From: Flexilinea sp.
GTDB lineage: Bacteria > Chloroflexota > Anaerolineae > Anaerolineales > Anaerolineaceae
Direction: 5' to 3'
DNA length: 59,188 nucleotides
Assembly (NCBI GenBank): GCA_026645735.1
Contig: JAPKMT010000016.1
Location: forward strand, 1 to 59,188
The position numbers and the translations under genes were made by a program. Shown in pieces: positions 1 to 9,419 of the stretch; positions within the stretch are counted from its first letter, which is position 1; the number at the start of each line of letters is the position of its first letter. The notes beneath the pieces are model-generated. The model made no database searches, was not told where the DNA came from, and saw only the letters and a program-made list of their open reading frames with translations.

Positions 1-54
1 ATATTAAACCAGTATTTTTATCGTCCCGACTGTGCGGCATAGTCCGGTTAAGGT

Positions 55-225
55 GTGCGATTTCACCGGCGTGCGCAATTTAGGCTCCCGATTGACCTGG
101 TCGATGATTTGGAGAAACTGGCAACTGACAACAATATTTCATTAAACCAGCTCGTTATTCAATGTCTCGAATACACGATGGAAAACATTGAAGAGGATGA
201 AGATAAAAATAAAAAAGGAAAATAA
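55..225 (+). CDS. Ribbon-helix-helix (Arc/HicB-like) protein, 5' end uncertain
   Basis: The frame ends in a segment reading FRLPIDLVDDLEKLATDNN followed by ISLNQLVIQCLEYTMENIE, typical of small ribbon-helix-helix DNA-binding proteins used as antitoxins or autoregulators. It closely matches the complete 59-residue protein at 42192-42371, so the last 40 or so codons are real coding sequence. An in-frame stop lies at 49-51, so the only start available is GTG at 55. That start has no properly spaced ribosome binding site and would give a protein lacking the usual N-terminal extension. The first 90 bases are clearly more GC-rich than what follows. The gene may therefore be truncated, frameshifted, recombined, or affected by a sequence-end artefact. 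No toxin gene follows. Confidence 0.5.
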   Translation: MRFHRRAQFRLPIDLVDDLEKLATDNNISLNQLVIQCLEYTMENIEEDEDKNKKGK

Positions 226-287
226 AACCCTGGGCCAATAGAATCGTGAGATCATTCCAGTAGGAAAATAATAAGTAGAATAACTGT

Positions 288-335
288 AAAGAGTCAGTCT
301 CCTTTATGTAACTTAAAAGAAACCGACTCTTTTTC
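288..335 (+). terminator. Rho-independent terminator after the RHH gene
   Basis: AAAGAGTC at 288-295 pairs with GACTCTTT at 325-332, and a T-rich run follows. It sits about 60 bases after the stop of the upstream plus-strand gene. The 29-base gap between the arms is long for a terminator, so confidence is moderate. Confidence 0.5.
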
Positions 336-342
336 ATTTAAA

Positions 343-525
343 TACCTGTGATGCGAAATATTCGGAAAAACACTTATTGTTGTAATATTATTTTAGATTT
401 CTCTTATCTAATCACACAACAACAGATTTTTTTTATAAAATTTATAAAAGTAGTCCCAAAACCGATTTTCAGATTCCATTCAAGATTGGAAAGATCATTC
501 AGAATTCTGAAAATTTACTTTTGGA
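343..525. other. Intergenic stretch with possible decayed palindromic repeat
   Basis: No gene is supported here. On the plus strand TTGTTGT near 378 and ACACAACAACA near 416 flank a small palindrome of TTAGAT and ATCTAA. An A/T-rich tail follows that resembles the long flank of the 123-bp repeat described elsewhere. The GC-rich stem tip is absent, so this is at best a diverged or deleted copy. No clear terminator is seen for the isocitrate dehydrogenase gene that ends at 526 on the minus strand. Confidence 0.3.
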
Positions 526-1743
526 TCACAACTGACCATAACGTTTCGTAATGCGCTTATGAATTTCTTTGATAAAGGCAATTGTCGAAACAGACTGGGG
601 TTTCACTCCCTCATACAGCCCAGCTAAATCTTTTGTACAAATTCCTTCTTCGATCATTGAAATGACGATTGTTTCTGTATCTTTTGCGAATGTGGTCAAC
701 GCATCATTACGATCAATTTCCCCTCTTTTTGCCAGTGCGCCTGTCCATGCGAAAATCGTTGCCACAGGATTGGTAGATGTCTCCTCTCCTTGCAGATAAC
801 GATAATAGTGCCGTGTGACAGTACCGTGTGCAGCTTCATATTCAAAATTCCCATCCGGGCTTACCAACACACTGGTCATCATTGCCAATGAACCAAAAGC
901 CGTTGATACCATATCAGACATAACATCACCATCATAGTTTTTGCACGCCCAGATAAATCCGCCTTCTGAACGGATCACACGGGCGACAGCATCATCAATC
1001 AAGGTATAAAAATATGTAATACCTGTTTCCCCAAATTTTTTCTGATAATGCTCCGTAAAGACTTTTTCAAAAATTTCCTTAAAAGTTCCATCGTACTTTT
1101 TTGAAATCGTGTCTTTTGCAGAAAACCACAAATCTTGTTTTGTTGTAAGCGCATATTGAAAACAGGAATGAGCAAAAGAAATGATCGATGTGTCTTTGTT
1201 ATATGTCCCCTGCAATACACCTGAACATTCGAAATCATAAATTGTCTCCCGAAATGTGGAACCATCTTCGCCTGTAAATACGAGTTCAGCTTTCCCTTTT
1301 CCCGGGACGCGAAATTCAGTTCCGCGATAAACATCTCCATAAGCATGACGGGCAATCGTGATCGGTTTTTTCCAGGTTTTCACCACCGGTTTGATGCAAT
1401 CGAGTAGTATCGGTGCTCGGAAAACGGTCCCGTCCAGGATCGCCCGGATGGTCCCGTTCGGACTTTTCCATATTTTTTTTAGCTTGTATTCTTCTAACCT
1501 TTTTTCATTAGGAGTAATAGTGGCACATTTCACACCAACGCCGTACTTTTTTATTGCATTCCCGGCGGCTATGGTAACTTGATCATCCGTCCGATCCCTT
1601 TCTTCCAGACCAAGATCAAAATATTCTGTTTTCAAATCGATGAATGGCAGCAGTAATTCATCTTTGATCATTTTCCAGATGATACGAGTCATTTCATCCC
1701 CGTCCATTTCAACGATGGGATTCTGCATTTCAATTTTTTTCAT
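526..1743 (-). CDS. icd: NADP-dependent isocitrate dehydrogenase (eukaryote-like type)
   Basis: Catalyses oxidative decarboxylation of isocitrate to 2-oxoglutarate in the cytoplasm, normally with NADP+, supplying glutamate synthesis. The 405-residue length and the N-terminal block NPIVEMDGDEMTRIIW match the homodimeric class shared by eukaryotic cytosolic enzymes and many anaerobes, rather than the shorter E. coli-type enzyme. The substrate loop KSPNGTIRAILDGTVFR (residues about 93-109) and the metal-binding region with DDAVARVIRS and KNYDGDVMSD are intact. The ATG lies only 3 bases after the stop of the aconitase gene, so the two are almost certainly co-transcribed and perform consecutive steps from citrate to 2-oxoglutarate. 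Cofactor choice is inferred from family. Confidence 0.95.
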   Translation of the reverse strand: MKKIEMQNPIVEMDGDEMTRIIWKMIKDELLLPFIDLKTEYFDLGLEERDRTDDQVTIAAGNAIKKYGVGVKCATITPNEKRLEEYKLKKIWKSPNGTIRAILDGTVFRAPILLDCIKPVVKTWKKPITIARHAYGDVYRGTEFRVPGKGKAELVFTGEDGSTFRETIYDFECSGVLQGTYNKDTSIISFAHSCFQYALTTKQDLWFSAKDTISKKYDGTFKEIFEKVFTEHYQKKFGETGITYFYTLIDDAVARVIRSEGGFIWACKNYDGDVMSDMVSTAFGSLAMMTSVLVSPDGNFEYEAAHGTVTRHYYRYLQGEETSTNPVATIFAWTGALAKRGEIDRNDALTTFAKDTETIVISMIEEGICTKDLAGLYEGVKPQSVSTIAFIKEIHKRITKRYGQL

Positions 1744-1746
1744 ATT

Positions 1747-4074
1747 TCATTTCTCCGATGCATGGTCTTTTTTTGAGGCATAAAAATTCATCAGACAGCC
1801 GTCTAAAATAATTTGTCGCTCATCCTTTGTTAATTCACTGCAGAACAATGTGATTTCCTGGATTCCTGTCTCTGTGATTATTGTCGCTGGAATCTTTTCT
1901 ATTCCATTCTGGATCGCATTCCGAATATTCGATATAAATATCAAATTTCCGACCTGATAATTAAATTCGGCATCAGGACGAATCGTAAATGGCAAAATTC
2001 CCCAGTTTATGCAATTGCTCCGATATCGCTTGGTAGCATATTCCCGCGCAATATTGGCACAACCTCCTAATACTTTTTGGCTGGAAGCGGCTTGTTCCCT
2101 GGCTGATCCATCACCGGGTTTGTTCGCAAATATTACTGATCCAATTGCAGTTTTTGTAATCAACAGATCGGGATGCTCAACAACCTTCTGCATCGCGTCG
2201 ATAATTTCCGCTGGAGTATTACCTGCTAATCGATCCAATTCCATTTGTTGTACCCGTTTGGAATCCCGCACATAACTGGGGACACGGCGTGAAAGTGTGA
2301 ATTCAGCCAGTTTTTGCGGATTTGATCGATATGAAGACGTCTCTCCGGATGGAATTAATTCATCCGTAGTTGTGACAGGATCATTGATCACCGCCGTTAA
2401 TACAAGCATCAAATTTTCTGCTAATGGATAAATCTTTGGCCAATCTGTAATATTTGGTCCCATGCGCAGTGGTTCCTCAATAATAGGATGATTGAATCCG
2501 TAATAAACCCGTTTCTGATAAATCTCCTTATCAAAATGGTATTCCATCTTCTTTAATGGAATATCCAAATCAGTTGCTGCCGTCAAAAATCCGCCATTCA
2601 ATGCAGTGGCTGCAATCGAACGAGCATCCATCAAAGCTACGCCGGTAATTTGACCCTGATCAGGTTTCGAGCCTTCCCGATTCGGAAAATTCCGTGTCGT
2701 GTGGCGAATACTCAATGCATGATTTGCTGGAACATCACCCGCACCAAAACAAGGACCGCAAAAGGCCATTTTTGTGACAACACCTGCTTTTTGCAGCCGT
2801 AACATCACACCATTTTCCATCAGAGCAGAACTGACCGGCATACTGGAAGGATAAACACTTAAGGAGAAATAACTGTTTCCGATTCCATTGAATCCGTCAT
2901 ACGCTGCATTGTGATCCAGAATATCTGCTGCGGCACATATATTATCAAACATTCCACCGGAACATCCGGCTATGATACCCTGATCTGTAAGAATGTGTTT
3001 TCCCTGTACTTTGTCGGTCAATTTCAACTGAAGTTTATCGCCAAAGTTTTTTGCTGATTCAATCTCAACAGAGCGCAATATATCACCTGGATTTTCAAGT
3101 AAATCATGAATTGGAAAGGCATTTGAAGGATGGAATGGCAATGCAATCATCGGATCGATTTTCGATAAGTCAATCCGAATCAAACTGTCATACAATGCAA
3201 GATTCCCCGGAAGCAGTTCCTGATAGGCTTCTGGTCTTGCATGTGTTGTATAATATGCTTCGACCACTTCATCAGTTTCCCAGATCGATGAAAGGCAGGC
3301 GGTTTCCGTCGTCATAACATCAATTCCAATCCGAAAATCCATCGGAAGCTTCTTAATTCCTGGACCAACAAATTCCAACACCTTGTTTTTGACAAAACCA
3401 TTTTCAAAAACCGCCTTCACAAGAGCCAGAGCTACATCGTGAGGGCCAACGCCATTTTTCGGTTCATTTTCAAGATAAACCAGAACAACAGATGGATTAT
3501 CAATGTCATAGGTATTTGATAAGATTTGTTTTACCAGTTCCGGTCCACCTTCACCAATACCCATGGTACCCATTGCACCATATCGTGTGTGGCTGTCTGA
3601 TCCCAGAAGCATTTTACCGCAGCCTGTCATCATTTCCCTGGCATATTGATGAATCACCGCCTGGTTTGCTGGTACATAAATACCTCCGAATTTTTTTGCT
3701 GCGGAAAGTCCATAAACATGATCATCTTCATTAATCGTTCCACCGACAGCGCATAAACTATTATGGCAATTTGTTAAAGCGTATGGAACAGGAAATTTCG
3801 TCAAACCTCCCACGCGAGCTGATTGAATAATACCGACATAAGTGATGTCATGAGAAATCAAAGCATCAAATTTTATCCTCATTTTCCCCGGAACCGTAGA
3901 AATACTATGTGCCATCATGATTTGGTAGGTCATAGTGTTTTCCCGCAAATTCCCATTTTCAGGTATTCCGTTTTTCTTTTTCAATGCGGAAATTTCTGCA
4001 TCATCAATTTGATTAGCATCTATAATATCTTTTCGATCAGAATAATAAAAACCTCTGTCAAAACATTCAATCAT
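1747..4074 (-). CDS. Aconitase-family hydratase, YbhJ type
   Basis: A 775-residue aconitase-superfamily protein. Three candidate [4Fe-4S] cysteines are visible, one in AGCSGGMFDN (about residue 369) and two in CGPCFGAGD (about 437-440). The substrate-site blocks GSDSHTRYG, SIRHTTRNFPNREG and ELIPSGETSSYRSNP are also present, with a C-terminal swivel domain. The pattern is that of the E. coli YbhJ group, not AcnA or AcnB. No other aconitase is present in the window and the gene is directly coupled to icd, so I infer that it interconverts citrate and isocitrate. A good ribosome binding site (AAGGAGAG on the minus strand, 4081-4088) supports the ATG. The 263-base gap upstream separates it from citG and may carry its own promoter. 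Confidence 0.9.
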   Translation of the reverse strand: MIECFDRGFYYSDRKDIIDANQIDDAEISALKKKNGIPENGNLRENTMTYQIMMAHSISTVPGKMRIKFDALISHDITYVGIIQSARVGGLTKFPVPYALTNCHNSLCAVGGTINEDDHVYGLSAAKKFGGIYVPANQAVIHQYAREMMTGCGKMLLGSDSHTRYGAMGTMGIGEGGPELVKQILSNTYDIDNPSVVLVYLENEPKNGVGPHDVALALVKAVFENGFVKNKVLEFVGPGIKKLPMDFRIGIDVMTTETACLSSIWETDEVVEAYYTTHARPEAYQELLPGNLALYDSLIRIDLSKIDPMIALPFHPSNAFPIHDLLENPGDILRSVEIESAKNFGDKLQLKLTDKVQGKHILTDQGIIAGCSGGMFDNICAAADILDHNAAYDGFNGIGNSYFSLSVYPSSMPVSSALMENGVMLRLQKAGVVTKMAFCGPCFGAGDVPANHALSIRHTTRNFPNREGSKPDQGQITGVALMDARSIAATALNGGFLTAATDLDIPLKKMEYHFDKEIYQKRVYYGFNHPIIEEPLRMGPNITDWPKIYPLAENLMLVLTAVINDPVTTTDELIPSGETSSYRSNPQKLAEFTLSRRVPSYVRDSKRVQQMELDRLAGNTPAEIIDAMQKVVEHPDLLITKTAIGSVIFANKPGDGSAREQAASSQKVLGGCANIAREYATKRYRSNCINWGILPFTIRPDAEFNYQVGNLIFISNIRNAIQNGIEKIPATIITETGIQEITLFCSELTKDERQIILDGCLMNFYASKKDHASEK

Positions 4075-4302
4075 ATGGACTCTCCTTGAAAGATCAATGA
4101 TAATGAAAATCCTCTTTTGTCATTATAAGTAATAAATTCTGTTTTTACATCAAAATGGCAACAATTCAATTAATTCGAATTTGAATCAGCTTTACTCGTT
4201 TAATGAATAAAATTTTACTCATAGAAGTTATTCGCTGTAATCATGCAAAATCTTACGAATAAAATGCTCTCCTTATTCAAGAAGACGGTTAGAAATTCGA
4301 AT

Positions 4303-4314
4303 AGTTGATCAACT
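4303..4314. promoter_or_regulatory. TTGATCAA palindrome upstream of the aconitase gene
   Basis: AGTTGATCAACT is a perfect 12-base palindrome in the gap between citG and the aconitase gene, about 230 bases before the aconitase start. Its core TTGATCA recurs in the inverted repeat upstream of citD, which makes a shared regulator possible. The function is an inference. A 12-base palindrome can also occur by chance in AT-rich DNA. Confidence 0.3.
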
Positions 4315-4337
4315 GATTTCATTGAATGTGGCTCCCA

Positions 4338-5201
4338 TCAATTGCCATTTTCGAGGCAATACAAAAAATAGCAAACTGCTAATAAGTCGGCACATCCACC
4401 CGGGCTGATTCCTTTCACAATGAAATCCTGATCCAATTCATATACAGCCTGCAATCCTTCACAGCTTAGACATCCCCCTTTCTGCAGTACACTTTGTGCA
4501 GCATGCTGCACATACAATACTGTATCCATCTGATGTCGAAATAATATATTCGTGTCAATTACGTTTTCCATCAGCAATAATAAACTATGCGCAAGTATCG
4601 TGTCTACAGAAAATGTTCTATCCTTCAGTAATCGCTCCATGCTCGGATATGCGAAATTTAATACACTTGGAAATCCATTTTCAACTTCGCCACGAATCCC
4701 AGAAACATGATATTTAAGATACACTGTTTCGCCATGTGTTAAGCGTTCCGTATGATTCATCTGCACCAATTCATTTTTACAAATTCCGGCTGTCATTTCT
4801 TGAATGAAGGTACAGATATCTGTATGCATAATTTTCGATCTGCCATTCTTGCACAGATACCCGGCCGCTGCACTAATGACACCCAAAGAAAATAACGCAC
4901 CCTTGTGTGTGTTGACACCGTTGGTTGCATCAAACATCACTTCTTCAGCTATTTTTCCTTTTTTCCGAATTTCAATAAACAGGTCTGAAGCATTTCCATG
5001 AAAACGATTTCCAATTTCTGCTAATCTCAAAAATTGAAATATTAAAACAGAGGCACTTTTTTGCATTGTGAAAAAATCCATATCACGATGCGCTCCAGAG
5101 TTATTCCGATCAATAAGTCCAGGTTTTGGGGTTGCAGTCAGCTCAGCCAAAAGTGATTGCAGCGCCAACGACGCGATTTTTTCAGGATAGATTGAATTCA
5201 T
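4338..5201 (-). CDS. citG: Triphosphoribosyl-dephospho-CoA synthase
   Basis: Makes 2'-(5''-triphosphoribosyl)-3'-dephospho-CoA from ATP and dephospho-CoA, the precursor of the citrate lyase prosthetic group. The 287-residue length and motifs match CitG: TPKPGLIDRNNSGAHRDMD near residue 23, EVMFDATNGVNTHKGALFSLG in the middle, and the C-terminal KGISPGGCADLLAV. The GVNTHKGA block is the family signature. It overlaps the end of citC by four bases (ATGA), showing translational coupling, and is the last gene of the cit block before the aconitase/icd pair. CitG is a separate protein here, not fused to CitX as in some enterics. Confidence 0.95.
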   Translation of the reverse strand: MNSIYPEKIASLALQSLLAELTATPKPGLIDRNNSGAHRDMDFFTMQKSASVLIFQFLRLAEIGNRFHGNASDLFIEIRKKGKIAEEVMFDATNGVNTHKGALFSLGVISAAAGYLCKNGRSKIMHTDICTFIQEMTAGICKNELVQMNHTERLTHGETVYLKYHVSGIRGEVENGFPSVLNFAYPSMERLLKDRTFSVDTILAHSLLLLMENVIDTNILFRHQMDTVLYVQHAAQSVLQKGGCLSCEGLQAVYELDQDFIVKGISPGGCADLLAVCYFLYCLENGN

Positions 5202-6277
5202 AGCGATTTTTGTTTTAAATTTTTAATTATTGGAAGCGCTCTGTCAGAAATCAGAAAGTCATAGGTAGCATCTGGAACAAGTTTTTTGATTGACTGAAAA
5301 TCATCCTCACATAAAAGTTTTCGGACATACGATGCGCTGACGGCTTTGCCCTGAATTTCCAATCGTGGAATCATAACAGGTTGAACCCCGTAAAGTGGAA
5401 GAATTTTTCTCATTTGCGAATTATATTCTGCAGTCATCAAATCAAACGGCTCTGTACCAACAAATCGCTGATTAATTCCCAATGGTTCTGCAATCTGTGA
5501 TCCAAATAACGTCAGATCCAATTCAGCCTGTATTCGTGATACTTCGGAATTTTCTTTGAGAAAATATGTCGGGAATGATGCAGATGAGATGATGTAATCA
5601 CTTCCATCCACCAATGAAATATTTTCATACCGTTGGATGTTTTCCTTGATTAATTGATATCGAACATCATATGGAAAAACAGATCGATCTTCTTTAACTG
5701 GAAAAACCAACAGGTGTCTGCTTTGACGCAACGCTGTTTCTATTAAATATTGATGTCCGTTAGAGAAGGGATTTGCGTTCATCACGATACTACCAAATTC
5801 AACGCAATTCTCAGGTAGAATTCTGCGGAGATTTTCAGTATATTGTCGGATGCCATTCGTTTCACTTTCAAATAGTATGACCTTATCAGTTTTCACAACA
5901 CAATGAAAGCCAAGATTTTCAAATTTTTTTCCTTGTTCCGGTTTTGTAAAAATGAAAATATTGCGAATTCCTTTGTCTTGCATCCTGGTGTAAAAATAGG
6001 AGACTATCCTGGAAAGAAGACCGGTATTTTGCAAATCTTCCCGGACAGCGATGCACTTTATGACATGATCCGAACAAGCGCCACATGCAACCAGATCATC
6101 TCTTTCCGGCTGCTCATCTGTTTCTTTTTCGAATGACTGCGAAGAATAAAAAATACCAATTGCTTCCTGAACATCAGAATCCAATTTTAATTGAAAAGAT
6201 TCCAGGAAACTTTCGAGCTGTTTTCTTGATTTTCCTTTTAATAAAATTTTTCTCAATTCGAATGGATATTCATTCAT
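5198..6277 (-). CDS. citC: [Citrate (pro-3S)-lyase] ligase
   Basis: Acetylates the thiol of the citrate lyase acyl carrier protein with ATP and acetate, converting inactive HS-lyase to the active acetyl form. The 359-residue protein has an N-terminal GNAT-like part (about residues 20-120, with a VACGACSDHVIKCIAV segment). A nucleotidyltransferase part follows, opened by GSIVMNANPFSNGHQYLIE near 165 with the HxGH-like NPFSNGH motif and a later SASYVRKLL block, as expected for CitC. It overlaps citX by eight bases and citG by four, in the usual tight cit operon arrangement. Confidence 0.95.
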   Translation of the reverse strand: MNEYPFELRKILLKGKSRKQLESFLESFQLKLDSDVQEAIGIFYSSQSFEKETDEQPERDDLVACGACSDHVIKCIAVREDLQNTGLLSRIVSYFYTRMQDKGIRNIFIFTKPEQGKKFENLGFHCVVKTDKVILFESETNGIRQYTENLRRILPENCVEFGSIVMNANPFSNGHQYLIETALRQSRHLLVFPVKEDRSVFPYDVRYQLIKENIQRYENISLVDGSDYIISSASFPTYFLKENSEVSRIQAELDLTLFGSQIAEPLGINQRFVGTEPFDLMTAEYNSQMRKILPLYGVQPVMIPRLEIQGKAVSASYVRKLLCEDDFQSIKKLVPDATYDFLISDRALPIIKNLKQKSL

Positions 6278-6869
6278 AATTGTCCATGGAGATTTCTTGA
6301 AAAAACTTACTCATTTCCGCATCAAATCCGAAATATGAAAGAACCAGGCTTTGGATGTGAGAGAAATATTCTTCCCCGGAATGTTTCATTTCTCTTCTGC
6401 AGGAAAGGACATCCTTTCCGCAAATCATGCAAGTCCGTTCTAAACATCCTAGACTCAAACGGCTGATCCGGTAGCCTGATCGATCCATCACATCCATATC
6501 AAATAAACGGCCCAGGGCATGGTTTTCCTCAATTTCACAACACAACTTCTTCAGAATAAAAGGATCGGTATCTACGACATAATAGCCTTCAATCCCGGTA
6601 ATTTCATGACGGATTTCCATAAATAAGCATTTAAACTGATTCATCGTCAGAGACTGAAATATTTCCTGAGATCCGGCAGCATGAATCAAACAGCATAATG
6701 CAGAGTATTTGATAGAACCTGGAATGTTAATCTGAAATGTAATTAAAGGTTTTTGAAAATCATCAACCAGTTTTTGCTGGTAAATGAATCGTTCATCTCT
6801 TCGTTTCAAAATTTCACTTAAGGATGTCGTTTTAATTTTTTTTCTGGTAGATGAATCTATCGTTTCCAT
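6270..6869 (-). CDS. citX: Holo-citrate lyase carrier protein synthase (apo-ACP phosphoribosyl-dephospho-CoA transferase)
   Basis: Transfers the CitG product to a serine of CitD to make the holo carrier protein. The 199-residue protein carries the CitX signature GRLFDMDVMDRSGYRISR, followed by the cysteine/arginine-rich LERTCMICGKDVLSCRRE and a conserved histidine. It lies between citF and citC, 89 bases downstream of citF and overlapping citC. Only a weak ribosome binding site is visible before the ATG. Assignment is firm from motif and context. Confidence 0.93.
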   Translation of the reverse strand: METIDSSTRKKIKTTSLSEILKRRDERFIYQQKLVDDFQKPLITFQINIPGSIKYSALCCLIHAAGSQEIFQSLTMNQFKCLFMEIRHEITGIEGYYVVDTDPFILKKLCCEIEENHALGRLFDMDVMDRSGYRISRLSLGCLERTCMICGKDVLSCRREMKHSGEEYFSHIQSLVLSYFGFDAEMSKFFQEISMDNYE

Positions 6870-6958
6870 GAGTGCCTATCAATTCTGAGCTGAGTCAATC
6901 ACTTTGTTTCAAAAAAGAGCAAATAATTATTGTACACAATCTGATTTGCGTGACCAAA

Positions 6959-8515
6959 TTAATGATCGTTACGAATTTTCCGAATTACATCCAGAATTGA
7001 TCCATCCCGATAAGTTACTATTCCTACGATCTGATCTTCAAATGGCAATGCTTCAGCAATTCCAACGATTTTTTCTGCTTTTTCTTTCAATTCTTCGATT
7101 GTACTTAACGGTATGTGAGCTTTCTTCATTCTTTCTATGATTTCTGGACGCAAAGGATTGACCGCAATGCCTTGATCGGTAACAACCACATCAACGGTAT
7201 CGCCAGGCGTTGTCAAGGTGTTGACATGATTAAGAATGGAAGAATTGCGGCCTCGTGTCAACGGCGCCACAACAATAGAAAACGCAGCCCCTGCCGCTGT
7301 GTCCTGATGGCCACCAATCGCACCGCGAATAATTCCATCAGATCCAGTCAGTACATTGACATTAAAGCCAGTATCCACTTCCAATGCAGATAAAACCACG
7401 ACGTCCAATTCGTTAACGACACTTCCCTCACTGAATGGATCCGCATAGTAATTAGCATCAATTTGTTGATGAAATCGATTATTTTTAAGGGATTCGGCTG
7501 CATCCAGATCAAAGCTCTGAACATCCAGCAATTTCTTGATGAGTCCTTCCTCATGCAGCTTAACAATCTGACCGGTAATTCCTCCCAGGGCAAAATTTGC
7601 TTTTATATTTCGCGCTATCATTTTCTCTCGAAGAAAACGGGTTGTCGCCAAAGCAGCGCCGCCTGAACCAGTTTGAAGAGAAAACCCGTCATAAAAGTAA
7701 CCGGATGCAGCGATGACATCCACCGCTTTTTGTGCGATTAGCAAATCTCGCGGATTGTTGGTATAACGGGTTGCACCGGACATGATTTTGTTCTTATCAC
7801 CAATTTCAGGAATCTCTACAATATAATCCACCTGATATTGAGATATTCCAAAAGGAATATTTGGGTATGGGACAATGTGATCGGTAAGAATGATTACTTT
7901 ATCCGCATAATTTGCATCCACTCTTGCGTAACCCATCGAACCACAAGCGGAAGTATCTTCCGTATCTCTCGAATAACCATTCGCATTTCCAAATGGATCG
8001 CAGGAAGGAGCTCCTAAAAAGGCTACGTCAATGTGTAATTGGTCGCTTGATATGGCATAAGCCCTGCCGCCATGCGATCTGAAGGTTACAGGGACGTCCA
8101 TCAAACCCTTTGATATCGCTTCGGCGAGTTCACCACGTAAACCGCTGGTTTCTATAGAATCTATTACGTGATTCTGAATATGTCGAATTAATGGTGCATG
8201 AATATTTGTTAGACTACTTGCAGCCAACCGGAGATGTTTAAAACCCATTTCAGCAAGCCGGTCAATAACATAATTTACAACATAATCTCCATCGCGAAAG
8301 TGATGATGGAATGATATCGTCATGCCATTTTGAAGCCCTGATAATGCAACTGCTTTTTCCAGAGAATCAACGATTTTTCGAGATTGTCTCTGCCGTTCTG
8401 CAGAAGATAATGATTCTTTTTTCTTGAGGCCATTCGTGATGAGAGGATTGTAGGGCGACATTTTTCCTTTTTCCAGAAGAATATCCGGAATTTCCCGTCC
8501 GGCATAATTTTTCAT
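6959..8515 (-). CDS. citF: Citrate lyase alpha subunit (citrate:acetyl-ACP transferase)
   Basis: Exchanges the acetyl group on holo-CitD for citrate, giving citryl-ACP. The chosen start encodes MKNYAGREIPDILL, which has a strong GGAGGA ribosome binding site at about 8521-8528 and begins one base after the citE stop. The longer open frame adds 19 residues inside citE and is rejected. The resulting 518 residues match family length. Typical CoA-transferase-like blocks are present, including FHHHFRDGDYVVN near 70 and GSGGAALATTRFL in the middle, plus NVLTGSDGIIRGAIGGHQD and VTDQGIAVNP towards the end. Confidence 0.95.
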   Translation of the reverse strand: MKNYAGREIPDILLEKGKMSPYNPLITNGLKKKESLSSAERQRQSRKIVDSLEKAVALSGLQNGMTISFHHHFRDGDYVVNYVIDRLAEMGFKHLRLAASSLTNIHAPLIRHIQNHVIDSIETSGLRGELAEAISKGLMDVPVTFRSHGGRAYAISSDQLHIDVAFLGAPSCDPFGNANGYSRDTEDTSACGSMGYARVDANYADKVIILTDHIVPYPNIPFGISQYQVDYIVEIPEIGDKNKIMSGATRYTNNPRDLLIAQKAVDVIAASGYFYDGFSLQTGSGGAALATTRFLREKMIARNIKANFALGGITGQIVKLHEEGLIKKLLDVQSFDLDAAESLKNNRFHQQIDANYYADPFSEGSVVNELDVVVLSALEVDTGFNVNVLTGSDGIIRGAIGGHQDTAAGAAFSIVVAPLTRGRNSSILNHVNTLTTPGDTVDVVVTDQGIAVNPLRPEIIERMKKAHIPLSTIEELKEKAEKIVGIAEALPFEDQIVGIVTYRDGSILDVIRKIRNDH

Positions 8516-8516
8516 T

Positions 8517-9416
8517 TTATTCCTCCTCGTTATCTTCCGGATAATACATACCGGAAGCAACAGCCATTTCAATCATACGTTGAGCACGAAGCAATACCGG
8601 TTTATCAATCATTTTTCCATCCAGATTTACGACCCCGGAACCTTTTTCCTCCGCTTCCTTCATCGCGCTAAGTATTCTAAGCGCTTTTTCAATTTCTTTT
8701 TCAGTTGGAGCAAATATTTTGTGTACTACATCAATCTGTCGAGGATTGATGACCGATTTTCCATCAAATCCAAGTTGTTTTATCAACCGAATTTCTTTTT
8801 CAAAGGTTTCCATGTCATTTAAATTTGAAAAAACCGTATCAATCGCATCAATTCCTGCAGCTCTCGCTGCAACCACAATCTGAGATCGAGCAAAAAACAA
8901 CTCCACACCATCTAATGATCGAGTAGTCTTTAGACTGGCTGTATAATCTTCTGCTCCCAAGGCGATTCCTACTAATCGATTTGAAGAAATTGCAATTGAA
9001 TAAGCATTCACTACGCCTAAAGCACTCTCTATGGCAGCCATCATTTTGGTTGATCCAATTTCCATGTCTGCTTTTTTTTCAATACTGGTAATAATTTCTT
9101 CCGTATCCAAAATATCTTGAGGCGTTTCTGTTTTTGGAAGACGGATTACGTTCACTTTTGCCTGAACCATGGCTTCGATGTCGTCTTGACCATATACCGT
9201 GTTCAATGGATTCACGCGAACAACTTTCTCAATTGTTCCATAATCGATTGTTTTCAATGCCTGATAGACGAGATGTCTGGCTGCGTCTTTTTCTCCAAGC
9301 GCGACTGAATCCTCCAGATCGAACATGATAGAATCTGAACCATAAATATGAGCATCACGAATCATTCCCGGGCTGTTACCGGGTACAAACAGCATGGTTC
9401 TCCGTAATCTATTCAT
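8517..9416 (-). CDS. citE: Citrate lyase beta subunit (citryl-ACP lyase)
   Basis: Cleaves citryl-ACP to oxaloacetate, regenerating acetyl-ACP, as part of the CitDEF complex. The 299-residue HpcH/HpaI-type TIM barrel starts with RLRRTMLFVPGNSPGMI and carries DSIMFDLEDSVALGEKDAAR, the conserved acidic metal/substrate segment. Later MMAAIESALGVVNA supplies the second acidic ligand, and GFDGKSVINPRQIDVV is diagnostic for the CitE family. It lies 3 bases downstream of citD and 1 base upstream of citF. Complete and undamaged. Confidence 0.95.
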   Translation of the reverse strand: MNRLRRTMLFVPGNSPGMIRDAHIYGSDSIMFDLEDSVALGEKDAARHLVYQALKTIDYGTIEKVVRVNPLNTVYGQDDIEAMVQAKVNVIRLPKTETPQDILDTEEIITSIEKKADMEIGSTKMMAAIESALGVVNAYSIAISSNRLVGIALGAEDYTASLKTTRSLDGVELFFARSQIVVAARAAGIDAIDTVFSNLNDMETFEKEIRLIKQLGFDGKSVINPRQIDVVHKIFAPTEKEIEKALRILSAMKEAEEKGSGVVNLDGKMIDKPVLLRAQRMIEMAVASGMYYPEDNEEE

Positions 9417-9419
9417 ACA

